Positions 26,866 through 37,047 of a DNA stretch of 64,000 nucleotides are shown here, piece by piece. Source of the stretch: Lysobacter helvus (lineage in GTDB: Bacteria; Pseudomonadota; Gammaproteobacteria; Xanthomonadales; Xanthomonadaceae); NCBI RefSeq assembly GCF_018406645.1, contig NZ_AP024546.1:1488001-1552000 (forward strand), in the 5' to 3' direction. The notes beneath the pieces are model-generated. The model had not been told where the DNA came from and made no database searches. It was given only the letters and a program-made list of their open reading frames with translations. Both the position numbers and the translations under genes were made by a program. The first letter of the stretch is position 1; every line of letters starts with the position of its first letter.

Positions 26866-28515
26866 TCAGAACACCGCCGCAGTGAGCTGCGTATCCGCCC
26901 ACTGCCACGCCGCCTTCTGCTGCTTCCACGTGTCCGCGGCCGCCGCCTTGTCGCCCATCGCGTCCTGCGCCTGCGCGAGCCCGTACAAGCCCCATCCGTT
27001 CTTCGGGAACATCTTCAGGTCTTCGTTGAACGCCGCCGCCGCTTCCTTCGGCCGCTTCGCCTTCAACAGGGCATTGCCGAGATAGTTGCTCACCGGCAAC
27101 GGCCAGTCCGCGGGTTCGTTGTAGGTGAGCTTGTCCTCGATCGCCGCCGCCGCGCGCAACGAGGCAATCGCCTGGTCGTGCTTCCCTTGCGATGACAGGA
27201 TCTCGCCGCGCAGCACGCCGCTCGACACCGTGAGCAACTGCCCCGCGTAATTGGTGTTGCCGATCAGCAACGCGCCCATCTCCGGCGACTTCGCGATCGT
27301 GTCCAGCGCCGCCAGTTCCTTCTGCGCCTCGACCGCGTTGCCCTTGCGCAACTGCGCCATCCCGCGCGCGAAGTGCCACATCCCCGTCGGATACGGCTGC
27401 GTCGCCGGCGGCTGCGTGCGTGCCAGGATCTCGTCCCAACGCCCGAATCGCACCTCGGTATACATCGGCACGATCACGAAGTTCTGCATGAAGTTCAGCG
27501 CGTCCAGCTTCGCCAGGTCCGCGCGCTGCGACGTCTGCTGCGAGGCCTGCTCGGCCAGCGTGTGCGCGCCCATCAGGCCCGCGCTCAGCGTCGCGAAATG
27601 CCAGTTGTGCGGCACGTAGCCGAGCGGATACATCCCGTTGCTGCCCTTGCACACCGCCAGGAACTCCTTGTCGGCGGTGGACGCGCGGAAGTTCACGAGG
27701 GTTGCGTCGTTGTAGCGCCCGGTGCGGATGTAGATGTGCGCGGGCATGTGCACGAGGTGGCCCGAGCCCGGCGCGAGGTTGCCCAGCGTGTCGGCCAGTT
27801 TCTCCGCGCGCGCCGGATCATCGGAGGCCTCCACCGCGTGGATGTAGTAATGGATCGCGCCGATGTGCTGCGGATTGCGCTTGAGCACCGTTTCGATCGC
27901 GCCCACGATCTTCGGCGTGTCCGCGTTCGGCTTGCCCGCGGGCGACCAGTAATTCCACGGCGTGAGGTCCATCAACGCTTCGGCGTACATCGCCTGCGCG
28001 TCGTCGTCTTCCGGGAATTGCGCAACGACTTTGGCCATCGCGTCGGCGTACGCCTTGTCGAGCGCCGCGCGATCGGCCGGCGCCGGATCGGCGTAACGCG
28101 CGACCAGCGCATCGATCAGCGCGCGATCCACCGGCTTCGCATTGCCCGCGAGCGACTGCGCCTTCTTCGCCAGGGCCGTCGCCTTCGCTGCATTGGCCGG
28201 ATCCATCGGCAGGTTGATGTTCGGGCCCAGCACCAGCGCCTGGCCCCACACGCAGATCGCGCACGCCGGATCCAGGCGCGCCGCTTCGGCGAACGCATTG
28301 CCCGCGGTCTCGTGGTTGAACCCGTAGGTCAGCCGCAGGCCCTGGTCGAAGTACCGCTGTGCGCCGGGGACGCTGCTGCCGATGTCGCGGTGGAGCGCGC
28401 CGAAGGTTTCGAACAGCGGCGGCGCGGGAATCTCTGCCGTGGCGCGCGGGGCGGGCGCTTCGCAGGCGGCAAGCAGGACGGTGGCGGCGGCGAGCAGGGC
28501 AGGCGACAGGCGCAT
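26866..28515 (-). CDS. TPR-repeat lipoprotein
   Basis: This 549-residue protein has a lipoprotein signal (VLLAAC) and multiple tetratricopeptide-like helical pairs across its length. Examples are YFDQGLRLTYGFNHETAGNA near the N-terminus and AAAAFNEDLKMFPKNGWGLY near the C-terminus. A cysteine pair occurs in DPACAICVWG. Such proteins are usually scaffolds in the envelope, and no enzymatic motif is visible. The ATG at 28515 gives a proper signal peptide. It is divergent from frmA with about 110 bases between, so co-regulation with formaldehyde detoxification is possible but unproven. Confidence 0.82.
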   Translation of the reverse strand: MRLSPALLAAATVLLAACEAPAPRATAEIPAPPLFETFGALHRDIGSSVPGAQRYFDQGLRLTYGFNHETAGNAFAEAARLDPACAICVWGQALVLGPNINLPMDPANAAKATALAKKAQSLAGNAKPVDRALIDALVARYADPAPADRAALDKAYADAMAKVVAQFPEDDDAQAMYAEALMDLTPWNYWSPAGKPNADTPKIVGAIETVLKRNPQHIGAIHYYIHAVEASDDPARAEKLADTLGNLAPGSGHLVHMPAHIYIRTGRYNDATLVNFRASTADKEFLAVCKGSNGMYPLGYVPHNWHFATLSAGLMGAHTLAEQASQQTSQRADLAKLDALNFMQNFVIVPMYTEVRFGRWDEILARTQPPATQPYPTGMWHFARGMAQLRKGNAVEAQKELAALDTIAKSPEMGALLIGNTNYAGQLLTVSSGVLRGEILSSQGKHDQAIASLRAAAAIEDKLTYNEPADWPLPVSNYLGNALLKAKRPKEAAAAFNEDLKMFPKNGWGLYGLAQAQDAMGDKAAAADTWKQQKAAWQWADTQLTAAVF

Positions 28516-28591
28516 CGTTGAACTCCGGCGGGGATCACGGGAACCCACAGGAGAACGGGTCTCGACGCCATCCCCGGCCGCAGTCGTTTAG

Positions 28592-29733
<1,142 letters not shown>

Positions 29734-29734
<1 letters not shown>

Positions 29735-30561
29735 TGCGGCGCCTGGAATCGCACGCGTGCTTCGGCGGCACGCAGGAAGTGTGGGCGCACGATGCGACGT
29801 CGACGGCGTGCGAGATGCGCTTCGGCGTGTACTTGCCGCCGCAGGTGCAGGCCGGTCCGTGCCCCGTGCTGTATTTCCTCTCGGGCCTGACGTGCACCGA
29901 GCAGAACTTCATCCAGAAGTCCGGCGTGCAGCGTTACGCAGCGGAGCACGGCCTCGTGATCGTCTCGCCGGACACCAGCCCGCGCGGCGACGGCGTGCCC
30001 GATGCCGAAGGCGATGACATCGGCCTGAGCGCAAGCTTCTACGTTGATGCCACGCAGGCGCCGTGGTCCGCGCAATACCGCATGCACGCGTACGTGGTGC
30101 AGGAACTGCCCGCGCTGGTCGAACAGCACTTCCCCGTCACCGATGCGCGCAGCATCGCGGGCCATTCGATGGGCGGCCACGGCGCGTTGATCTGCGCGCT
30201 GCGTCATCCCGGCCGCTATCGCAGCGTCTCCGCGCTCGCGCCGATCTGTTCGGCGTCGCGCGGCTGGGGGCGCAAGGCGTTCCCCGCGTATCTCGGCGAC
30301 GACCCGGACGCGTGGCGCGAATGGGATGCCTGCGATCTGTTGCGCGGATCGCACGACCGGCTCTCGCTGCTCGTCGACCAGGGCGACGCCGATCCATTCC
30401 TCGCCGAACGCCTGCAACCGGACCTGTTGCAGAAAGCCTGCACCGCCGGCGGCCACACGCTCGACCTGCACCTGCGCCCCGGTTACGACCACGGGTTCTA
30501 CTTCGTCGCCTCCTTCATCGGCGACCACGTCGCGTATCACGCGAGTGCGTTGAAGGCGTAA
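29734..30561 (+). CDS. fghA: S-formylglutathione hydrolase
   Basis: This 275-residue esterase D-type hydrolase releases formate and glutathione from the product of FrmA. The nucleophile serine is in GHSMGGHGA. The catalytic aspartate and histidine are in LVDQGDADPF and YDHGFYF, and the family signature FLSGLTCTEQNF is near residue 50. It is translationally coupled to frmA. A 20-base perfect palindrome follows 30 bases after the stop. Confidence 0.97.
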
Positions 30562-30591
30562 GCGCACCGTCGCTTCGCATCACGATCCTCA

Positions 30592-30611
30592 CCAACCTCA
30601 CGTGAGGTTGG
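30592..30611. promoter_or_regulatory. 20-base perfect palindrome between fghA and the metalloprotease gene
   Basis: CCAACCTCACGTGAGGTTGG is a perfect palindrome with no loop. It lies 30 bases after fghA and about 85 bases before the metalloprotease start. As RNA it could form a hairpin, but there is no T-tract. As DNA it looks like a dimer operator that could control the downstream protease gene. Confidence 0.45.
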
Positions 30612-30695
30612 CCCGGAACGTGCATTGGTCCGCACAGCGGCAGGAAGCTCATCCGGAGCATGCGGGGCCTTGTCCGCGAAAAGGTCCCCCCGCCG

Positions 30696-31832
30696 ATGCG
30701 ACATCCGTTCCGCTTCATCGCGCCGCTGCTCCTGCTGGCCGGCGCGCACACCGCGCACGCCGCCAACACCACGACCACCGGCGAACAGTCCACCGTCGTC
30801 CTGCTGGTGAACTACAGCGACAGCCCCACGCAGCCCTATACGAAGACCACCGCGCATTCGCTGGTCTTCGGCCAGGCGAGCGACTTCTACTGGGAAGCCT
30901 CGTACCACCGCATGTTCCTGTCCGGCGACACGTTCGGCTGGTTCACCGTGCCCGTGTCGAAGGCCTCGTGCGACACCGCGCTGGTCGCGCAGGAAGCCGA
31001 CAAGGCCGCGGCCGCCGCGGGCATCGACCTGTCGAAGTACGCGCATCGCGTGTACCTCGCGCCGAAGAACGCGTGCACCGGCACGGGCTACAACGCCGGC
31101 ATGGCGTTGCCCACGCGCACGTGGATCTTCGCCGACGCGATGACCGCACGCCTGGTCGCGCACGAGATGGGCCACAACTTCGGCCTGTCGCATTCGCAGG
31201 CGCTGGAATGCGGCAACGTGGCGTACGGCGACACCTGCACGATCAAGAGCTACGGCGACGCCGCCGACACGATGGGCAGCGGTAGCACGCCGCACTTCAA
31301 CGCATTGCAGAAGTTGCAGCTCGGCTGGCTGGGCGCGACGGGCGCGCCGCCGGTGACCACCGTCGCCGCGTCGGGCCGCTATCGCATCGAACGCCTCGAA
31401 GACGGCACGGGCACGAAGGCCTTGAAGGTCGCGCGCGGCCTCGATGCGCTCACCGGCGAGATGACGTACTACACGCTGGAATACCGCCAGCCCGTCGGCT
31501 TCGACGCGGTGCTCGGCACCACCGGCAACCTCACGAAGGGCGTGCTGCTGCACCTGGGCGGCGTGAACCAGTACAGCGTGCTGCTCGACGCCACGCCCGG
31601 CAGCGCGGCCGCGCAGTTCGACGACATCAACGACAGCGCGCTCGCCGTGGGCCGCACGTATCGCGACGACGCGAAGGGCATCGCCTTCACCGTCGTTGCC
31701 GCCGACACGACTGGTGCGACGATCGACGTCACCGTGCCCGCCGCGGCGCCGCCGCCGACGCAACCGCCGCCGACCGACACCACGGGCGGCACCACCGGTG
31801 GCAGCACCAAGCCGCCGAAGGGTCGCAAGTAA
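30696..31832 (+). CDS. Secreted zinc metalloprotease, M11 (gametolysin)-like
   Basis: This 378-residue exported protein has a signal peptide of about 22 residues (ending AHA). Its metzincin zinc site HEMGHNFGLSH has H156, E157, H160 and H166, and an IKSYGDAADTMG segment with a Met-turn-like methionine follows. The C-terminus is a beta-rich domain ending in a Pro/Thr/Gly linker and a basic KPPKGRK tail. The gametolysin-like M11 group is the best match. The substrate is unknown, but secreted proteases of this type are typical of predatory or lytic Lysobacter-like bacteria. Confidence 0.85.
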   Translation: MRHPFRFIAPLLLLAGAHTAHAANTTTTGEQSTVVLLVNYSDSPTQPYTKTTAHSLVFGQASDFYWEASYHRMFLSGDTFGWFTVPVSKASCDTALVAQEADKAAAAAGIDLSKYAHRVYLAPKNACTGTGYNAGMALPTRTWIFADAMTARLVAHEMGHNFGLSHSQALECGNVAYGDTCTIKSYGDAADTMGSGSTPHFNALQKLQLGWLGATGAPPVTTVAASGRYRIERLEDGTGTKALKVARGLDALTGEMTYYTLEYRQPVGFDAVLGTTGNLTKGVLLHLGGVNQYSVLLDATPGSAAAQFDDINDSALAVGRTYRDDAKGIAFTVVAADTTGATIDVTVPAAAPPPTQPPPTDTTGGTTGGSTKPPKGRK

Positions 31833-31841
31833 CACGCAACG

Positions 31842-31901
31842 AAAAGGGCGACGGTGTTGCCACCGTCGCCCAGGTGCGCTGCATGCGGGGAGCGTGCAGC
31901 G
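31842..31901 (-). repeat. Two-hairpin structured repeat, copy 1 (with minus-strand terminator)
   Basis: Hairpin A (31846-31871) is a perfect 11-bp stem GGGCGACGGTG/CACCGTCGCCC. On the minus strand it runs into TTTT and so works as a terminator for the secreted-protein gene ending at 31915. Hairpin B (31877-31901) pairs CGCTGCA with TGCAGCG. The joining sequence CCCAGGTGCG is identical in copy 2 at 34725-34788, while the stems differ by compensatory changes. The element is therefore a conserved structured repeat rather than a chance hairpin. Confidence 0.7.
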
Positions 31902-31914
31902 GAGGGTTGACCGC

Positions 31915-33852
31915 TCAGTGCGCGTGCGGCGGGCACAGTTCGCAGGTGGCCGTCACCGGGCCTGCGTTGGCCGTCGCGTTGTCGATCTTGCCGTGGCCCG
32001 TTGCACTGACCGTGTCGGAGTACGTCGCCGTACTCGGATCGATCGGATCGCCGACGGCGCCATCCGGGGCACTCGGCGTGTAGCAACGACTGACGACGTA
32101 GCTGTCGGTGGCACTGTTCAACGGCCCCAGCGTGATGCCGCCGGCCGGGACGAGGTTGCCCAGGTCGCTGTCGCTGAAGGTATCGACGACCATCGACTGG
32201 TTGCTGCTCGTGTTCGACAGCTGGATGTCCACGCACACCTGCGGGATGTAATTCGGCGGCTTCAGGAAGACACCGAGCTCCAGCGGGTTTTCACTGTCGG
32301 GCACGCCGTAGTACGGGTTCGGTCCCATCGGGTGTCCGACCGCCTGGCCATCGTCGCCCTGGCACCACTTCTTGAGGGCAAGGCCCGAGTCGAGCGCGAG
32401 TTCGCACACGCCGGCTTCCACCGTGGTCTCGAGATCCGTGTCGGTGATGTCCTGCGGAGCGCCCACTGCGGCGCGCGCCTTCACGTCGACGGAGTTGCGG
32501 AACGGGTTCTCACCGCTGACGCATTCCAGTTCGACCGAGATCTCGCCGCCGAGCACATCGGCCACCTCGACCGAGTCGCCCGCGGAATCGAACTTGAACC
32601 CGACGGCAGACCCGTTCAACGTGGCGCCTCCCGGCACCGCGGGGTTGACCGCCAGCGACTTGATCTCGCACGTGTTGCCGGACACCGCCAGCGGATCGGC
32701 GATTTCAACATCGCGCAGCGAGCCGCCGAAGCCATCATTGGTGATGGTGACGGTGTGCGTGGTGGTGAACTTCGCGGTCGCGGGATCGACCGTCTGCGAA
32801 TCGGCAACGCAGATCTTCTCCACGTTGATCGAGCACAGGTCGAACGCACCCAGCGCGAAATCCTTCAGCGAGGCCGTCTCGGAGTGCGACGAGCGCGTCT
32901 CGGCCATGAAGTCCGAGAAGCACACGTTGCCCACCAATGACGTCACGTCGAATCCGCCTTCCATGAAGACGCGCGGCGGGAAGGTGTTCGGGCCCACGCT
33001 GTCGGAGCCCTTCGGCGTATACGCCCACGGCGAGGAGCGCTGCACGATGTTGGTCGTGATGCACGCCGAATCCGCCGGGATGTTCTGCGCACCGTTGGAC
33101 GCGGTGCAGATCGTATCGGCCGGGTTGTTGGACGTGCCGATCGCGAGGCGTTGCAGCTTGCCGCCGCCGGCGTTGCCACCGGTGCCGACCCACTTGAACA
33201 CTTCGATCTCGTTGCTGCCCGCGCCGCGGTAGTCGATCTGGATCAGCACGTCGCCCACCGCATGCGTGCCGGTGAACTTGCCGTTGCCGCCCAGGCCGAC
33301 GTCGTTGCGGAAAAACCAGAATCCCATCGCCGCATCGCCATCGTCGGCGAAACGGTCCGCGCCGAAATACACCACGAGGTGTTCGTGCGGCACGTTGGGA
33401 TGGCCCGGGATGTCGTTCGCCGGGAAGCCGGCCACGTGGTACGCCTTCGCGTACGCGTTGGTGATGTCGTCCTTCGGCGGGCTCAATCCCTTTGTGCCCC
33501 AGTTCCACGTGTTGACCTGGTCGATGTCCTTGTTGCTCGAGGTGAACGCCGTGACGTCGGGGTCCTGCGAATCGACCACGAACGTGTCGCCCGCGGCCAC
33601 GGTGGGCAGCAGGCGCGGCGTGGCATAGGGCGGACTGCCCAGTGCAAACACGCTGTCCCAGTCGTCGAGCAATGCGCTGGTGTCCGTGGGATCGCCGTCC
33701 AGCGCGAACGGCGTGTTGGCATCGTCATGGATGGCTTGTGCCGGTTGCGGCGCGAAGAGCGCCGCCGCGGCAATCACGGCGCCGATCGAACAGGCCAGCG
33801 TCGCGGTCATCCAGGCCGGACGAATCCAGCCGGAGTGCTTGTGGGTCGCCAT
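31915..33852 (-). CDS. Large secreted protein of unknown function (645 aa)
   Basis: This protein has an extended signal peptide (long charged start, then a hydrophobic stretch ending PAQA). Its mature part is acidic, rich in beta-strand residues and contains many cysteines. The N-terminal 350 residues contain aromatic, glycine-rich motifs (VVYFGADRF, MGFWFFRNDVGLGG). The C-terminal part shows DUF11-like surface-protein strands (HTVTITNDGFGG). It is probably a cell-surface or extracellular protein. No catalytic motif is seen. With the next gene it is enclosed by two direct copies of a structured repeat. Confidence 0.75.
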   Translation of the reverse strand: MATHKHSGWIRPAWMTATLACSIGAVIAAAALFAPQPAQAIHDDANTPFALDGDPTDTSALLDDWDSVFALGSPPYATPRLLPTVAAGDTFVVDSQDPDVTAFTSSNKDIDQVNTWNWGTKGLSPPKDDITNAYAKAYHVAGFPANDIPGHPNVPHEHLVVYFGADRFADDGDAAMGFWFFRNDVGLGGNGKFTGTHAVGDVLIQIDYRGAGSNEIEVFKWVGTGGNAGGGKLQRLAIGTSNNPADTICTASNGAQNIPADSACITTNIVQRSSPWAYTPKGSDSVGPNTFPPRVFMEGGFDVTSLVGNVCFSDFMAETRSSHSETASLKDFALGAFDLCSINVEKICVADSQTVDPATAKFTTTHTVTITNDGFGGSLRDVEIADPLAVSGNTCEIKSLAVNPAVPGGATLNGSAVGFKFDSAGDSVEVADVLGGEISVELECVSGENPFRNSVDVKARAAVGAPQDITDTDLETTVEAGVCELALDSGLALKKWCQGDDGQAVGHPMGPNPYYGVPDSENPLELGVFLKPPNYIPQVCVDIQLSNTSSNQSMVVDTFSDSDLGNLVPAGGITLGPLNSATDSYVVSRCYTPSAPDGAVGDPIDPSTATYSDTVSATGHGKIDNATANAGPVTATCELCPPHAH

Positions 33853-34008
33853 GTCCGTAGTCCTTGAGCAAGGTGTGGGGATGCGGCAACGGTCCCCGAC
33901 CCCCCGGCCGTTGCAGCCGCGGCAGCATCTGCTTGCACTGGACAGTGCGGAATCGCGCAACCGGGTGATGCCGGAGGTGTCCGGACGATCGGTGCGGAGG
34001 CGTTGCTT

Positions 34009-34701
34009 TCAGCGAGGCTCGCGTGCGTCGCGTTCGTGGAAGTCGACGTAGGCGAACCGTTCGTCGCGCAGCACCGCTTCCCCGCGTTCGATCGTGAGGG
34101 GCCGCGCGAACATCGGGCCGGCATGCACGAGCGTGTGGAATTCGCCGCGCTCGCCGCAGGGATCGCAGCTGGCCGGCAGATCGCGCAACAGCGCCGCGTC
34201 GAAGGCGCGTCCGCTGAAGGATGCATCCAGTTGTTGCGTGTCCACGCAACACAGCACGGCCTGCAATCCGCCATCGAGCATCTGCTGCGCCAACGTGGCG
34301 GTGTCTCCCCCGAACAGGGGAAACACGGGTTTCCAGCCCAATTTCGCGCACAGCGCCTCACGCCACGCCTTCACGTCTTCGAGGAACAGATCGCCGAATG
34401 CGATGTCGGTGATGCCGGGCCAGCGCAGGCGCGCGTCGTCCAGCGCCGCCGCGAATGCGGCCTCGTACGTCGCGTTGTCGCATTGCGGCGGGATCGTGGC
34501 CTCGATCACCGGCAGGCCCGCGGCGTCGGCCTGCGCGTGCAGCAACGCGCGCCGGATGCCGTGCATCGCGACGCGCTCGTAGCCGGAGGTGACCGTGGTG
34601 ACGAGGCCGACGACCTCGCGCGCGGGATCGTTGCGCAAGGTGGCGAGGGTCCATGCAGCATCCTTGCCACCGCTCCAGGACAGCAGGGTCGGCGTTTTCA
34701 T
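34009..34701 (-). CDS. ATP-pyrophosphatase of the diphthine-ammonia ligase family
   Basis: This 230-residue protein has the N-type ATP-pyrophosphatase loop SWSGGKDAAW at the start. It also has motifs shared with the eukaryotic diphthine-ammonia ligase Dph6, including AFGDLFLEDVKAWREAL and GEFHTLVHAGP. Bacteria lack diphthamide on EF-G, so the bacterial members must act on another substrate, and none can be named. It probably uses its own promoter, since a terminator-like repeat lies just upstream. Confidence 0.8.
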   Translation of the reverse strand: MKTPTLLSWSGGKDAAWTLATLRNDPAREVVGLVTTVTSGYERVAMHGIRRALLHAQADAAGLPVIEATIPPQCDNATYEAAFAAALDDARLRWPGITDIAFGDLFLEDVKAWREALCAKLGWKPVFPLFGGDTATLAQQMLDGGLQAVLCCVDTQQLDASFSGRAFDAALLRDLPASCDPCGERGEFHTLVHAGPMFARPLTIERGEAVLRDERFAYVDFHERDAREPR

Positions 34702-34724
34702 GCATGCATTGTGCCGTCGCCGGC

Positions 34725-34788
34725 AAAAAAGGGGCGGCGGTCGTGGACCGTCGCCCAGGTGCGTTGCATGAAGGGGGGACACGCAACG
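34725..34788 (-). repeat. Two-hairpin structured repeat, copy 2
   Basis: Hairpin A (34732-34756) pairs GGGCGGCGGTC with GACCGTCGCCC and is followed on the minus strand by six T residues. Hairpin B (34762-34788) pairs CGTTGC with GCAACG. The sequence CCGTCGCCCAGGTGCG plus TGCATG is shared with copy 1 in the same orientation. No minus-strand gene lies upstream of it to be terminated, because the neighbouring LuxR gene is on the plus strand. Its role here may be a remnant or a small RNA. Confidence 0.65.
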
Positions 34789-34956
34789 GGAGAGTCCGCC
34801 GTTCCGGCGGTGGACCGAGCATCCGCGCAACCACGCCACGGCGGAATCGCGCGTCCGGGGGACGGGGCGTTTGTCCGCTTTCCGGGGCCCAGCGCGTTGG
34901 CCCGGGACGTCGGCGATCAGGGACGCCGCCCATCTTCCGAATGGAGCCCATTCTCG

Positions 34957-35622
34957 ATGGCTGCGATGCCCGTGCTCGTGATCGGTCTGGACGCCGCCTG
35001 GCGCCAGCGCATGCAACGCTTGCTCGCGATGCGGAACGAACTGGATTGGCTGGGCGCCTACGCGCCCGCCGAACCGCGCGCGACACGTCGCGAGCAGGCC
35101 GCGTTGCTGTTGCTCGATGGCGACGATCCGCAGGTGGATCGGGCGCGCCGCAAGCCGCAACTGCCCGCGCCGCGGCGCCTGTACTTCTATCGCAGCCCCA
35201 ACATCGCGGCCTTGCACCACTGCATCGAGACGCAGGCGCACGCGTGCCTGGACAAGCACGATTCGCCCGACACGGTGCTGCGTGCGATCCAGGCCGCGGA
35301 GTCGGGTTTGTTCGTGGTCGCGCCCGCGTTGTTGCTGGAAGCGCTGCACGACGGCACCGACGTGCCGGCGCCGGCCGCGCTGCCGGAGCCGCCGCTGCAC
35401 GGATCAGCGGGATCGTTGCCCGGCGACTGGTCCACGCTGACGGTGCGCCAGCGCGAGATCGTGGGCTGGGCCGCGCGCGGCATGAGCAACAAGCAGATCG
35501 CGCGGCAACTCGGCATCAGCCCGGAAACGGTGAAGACGCACCTGCACCACGTGTTCGAACGCGAAGGGGTGCATGGGCGGATGGCGTTGCTCGCCGCGCA
35601 CCTGGGCGACGAGAAGCATTGA
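34957..35622 (+). CDS. LuxR/NarL-type transcriptional regulator with receiver-like N-terminus
   Basis: This 221-residue protein has a C-terminal LuxR helix-turn-helix (LTVRQREIVGWAARGMSNKQ to LGISPETVKTHL). Its N-terminal domain of about 120 residues resembles a response-regulator receiver (PVLVIGLDAAW start and ALLLLDGDDP at the phospho-acceptor position), but it is divergent and no histidine kinase gene is adjacent. The ATG at 34957 has a GGAG about 10 bases upstream. The frame also stays open to an ATG at 34768, but that extension overlaps the structured repeat and reads as non-coding. Confidence 0.82.
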   Translation: MAAMPVLVIGLDAAWRQRMQRLLAMRNELDWLGAYAPAEPRATRREQAALLLLDGDDPQVDRARRKPQLPAPRRLYFYRSPNIAALHHCIETQAHACLDKHDSPDTVLRAIQAAESGLFVVAPALLLEALHDGTDVPAPAALPEPPLHGSAGSLPGDWSTLTVRQREIVGWAARGMSNKQIARQLGISPETVKTHLHHVFEREGVHGRMALLAAHLGDEKH

Positions 35623-35630
35623 GCGCGGGC

Positions 35631-35969
35631 TCAGCCCGCCGTCACGTCCCGCAACTCCCACCCATTGCCTGCCAGCAACCGCAACCGGTGCTTCAGGATG
35701 TTGCCCGACAACGTCGTCGTGGCCACCAGGTCGATGCCCATATTGCGCTGGCCGGCCGTCACGGTGGCCTGCGGGTCGGTCTCGGCCATCGCGTCGTCGA
35801 GGTCCTCCGGGTCTTCCTGCGTCGCGCGCCAGCGTTCGAACAGGCTGCGCGTGCGCAAGGCGTCCTGCAGCTGCGCGGCGAATTCGTCCGGCCCGTGCGC
35901 GGTGAATCCGAGTTCGCCGCCCCGGGCGGCCTGCGGATCGGGAAGGCTCAGGTAGTAACGCGTCGCCAT
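35631..35969 (-). CDS. Hypothetical protein (112 aa)
   Basis: This small soluble acidic protein begins MATRYYLSLPDPQAARG, has a central charged helix (RWRATQEDPEDLDDAMAE), and ends with LRLLAGNGWELRDVTAG. Codon use and start are in line with the neighbours, and conserved-looking aromatic residues suggest a real gene. No family is recognised. It is convergent with the LuxR gene (8 bases between stops). Confidence 0.7.
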   Translation of the reverse strand: MATRYYLSLPDPQAARGGELGFTAHGPDEFAAQLQDALRTRSLFERWRATQEDPEDLDDAMAETDPQATVTAGQRNMGIDLVATTTLSGNILKHRLRLLAGNGWELRDVTAG

Positions 35970-36039
35970 GGGCGAGGACTCCAGGTGAATGCGGTGCACA
36001 TCCTCGCCCGGCGCGTGCAAGCGCCGTGTCAACGCGGCG

Positions 36040-36984
36040 TCAGCCGGCGAAGGAATGCGGCTCGGAGGCGAAGCCCACCACCAGCGCGCCCTTGCCCACG
36101 TTGACCATGCCCGTGAGGCTCATGACGCTTTCGAACAGTTCGACGTTGTAGCTCTGGCAGGTCACGCGCAGGTCGTCGTAGCCGGGCAGGGCGCGCATTT
36201 CGTCCAGGTCGCCGCCGTAGCTCAGGCAAACGGTGGGCGTCATCAGGCCCTTGCGCACGCGATCGGCGGTGTGGGCGAACAGGCGCTGCGCCCCGTTCTC
36301 GAAGCCCTTGACCTTGCCGATCGGCGCCGTCTCGCCGCGATAGCCGCGCAGCACGGGCTTGATGTCGAGCGCCGTGCCGAGCACCGCGCTGACGATCGAC
36401 ACGCTGCGGTCGCCCTTGGTGCGGGCGCGCGCGCGGAGGTAATGCAGGTCGCGCGGGATCATGTAGCCGTAGGTGTGCAGCGCGAGGTTTTCCAGGCGCG
36501 CGCGGATCTTCGGCGCGCCTTCGCCCGCTTCGATCAGGCGCACCGCTTCCACCGCGGTGATGCCCTGCGCGGCGAACAACGTCTGCGTATCGATCACGCG
36601 CAGCGCGAACGGCGTGTCGTGGCCGGCCGCGGCGCGGATGGGGCGGTATTCGTTGAGGATCGCGTAGCTGGCCTGCAGCGCGTTGTCGTAGATCGGGCTG
36701 CGCGTGCGCGTGATCGTCATGCAGAACACGTAGTCGTAGTCGATCACCAGCTTGCGCAGGAACAACTCGGTGATCTGCTCGACGGTGAAGGGCATGGTCT
36801 CCGCTTCGGCGCCGCGCTCGGTGACGTGCGAATGCAGGAAGTCGAGCGTGACCTTGTCGTCGCGCTGGTCCTCGCGAACCTCGTCGCCGATGCGCACCGA
36901 GATGGGCAGGATCGTGAACCCGTTGCGGCGCAGGTAGTCGCCGGGCAGGTCGCAGGCCGAATCCACCACCAGTCCGATACGCAT
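36040..36984 (-). CDS. DegV family fatty-acid-binding protein
   Basis: This 314-residue protein starts MRIGLVVDSACDLP, the DegV signature, with a later RTRSPIYDNA-type ligand loop and a C-terminal GKGALVVGFASE segment. DegV proteins bind one fatty acid molecule. In Gram-positive bacteria they act as FakB subunits of fatty acid kinase, but their proteobacterial role is unclear and no FakA gene is nearby. The ATG at 36984 with GGGG upstream is preferred to the GTG two codons earlier. Confidence 0.85.
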   Translation of the reverse strand: MRIGLVVDSACDLPGDYLRRNGFTILPISVRIGDEVREDQRDDKVTLDFLHSHVTERGAEAETMPFTVEQITELFLRKLVIDYDYVFCMTITRTRSPIYDNALQASYAILNEYRPIRAAAGHDTPFALRVIDTQTLFAAQGITAVEAVRLIEAGEGAPKIRARLENLALHTYGYMIPRDLHYLRARARTKGDRSVSIVSAVLGTALDIKPVLRGYRGETAPIGKVKGFENGAQRLFAHTADRVRKGLMTPTVCLSYGGDLDEMRALPGYDDLRVTCQSYNVELFESVMSLTGMVNVGKGALVVGFASEPHSFAG

Positions 36985-37047
36985 GCTCACCCCGTGTCCG
37001 TGATCGTCGTCGCGGAGATCCGCGCGGAACGCGACCCTACCGCAACT

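Noticed and set aside
30592-30611. Reading the 20-base palindrome as a SoxR or other MerR-family box
   Set aside because: It has CCTCA/TGAGG arms but the centre and spacing do not match the SoxR consensus, and there is no promoter with the long MerR-type spacer around it.
34768-34956. N-terminal extension of the LuxR-type protein from an ATG at 34768
   Set aside because: The extension overlaps the structured repeat and reads as Gly/Arg/Pro-rich low-complexity sequence. The ATG at 34957 leads directly into the receiver-like domain.
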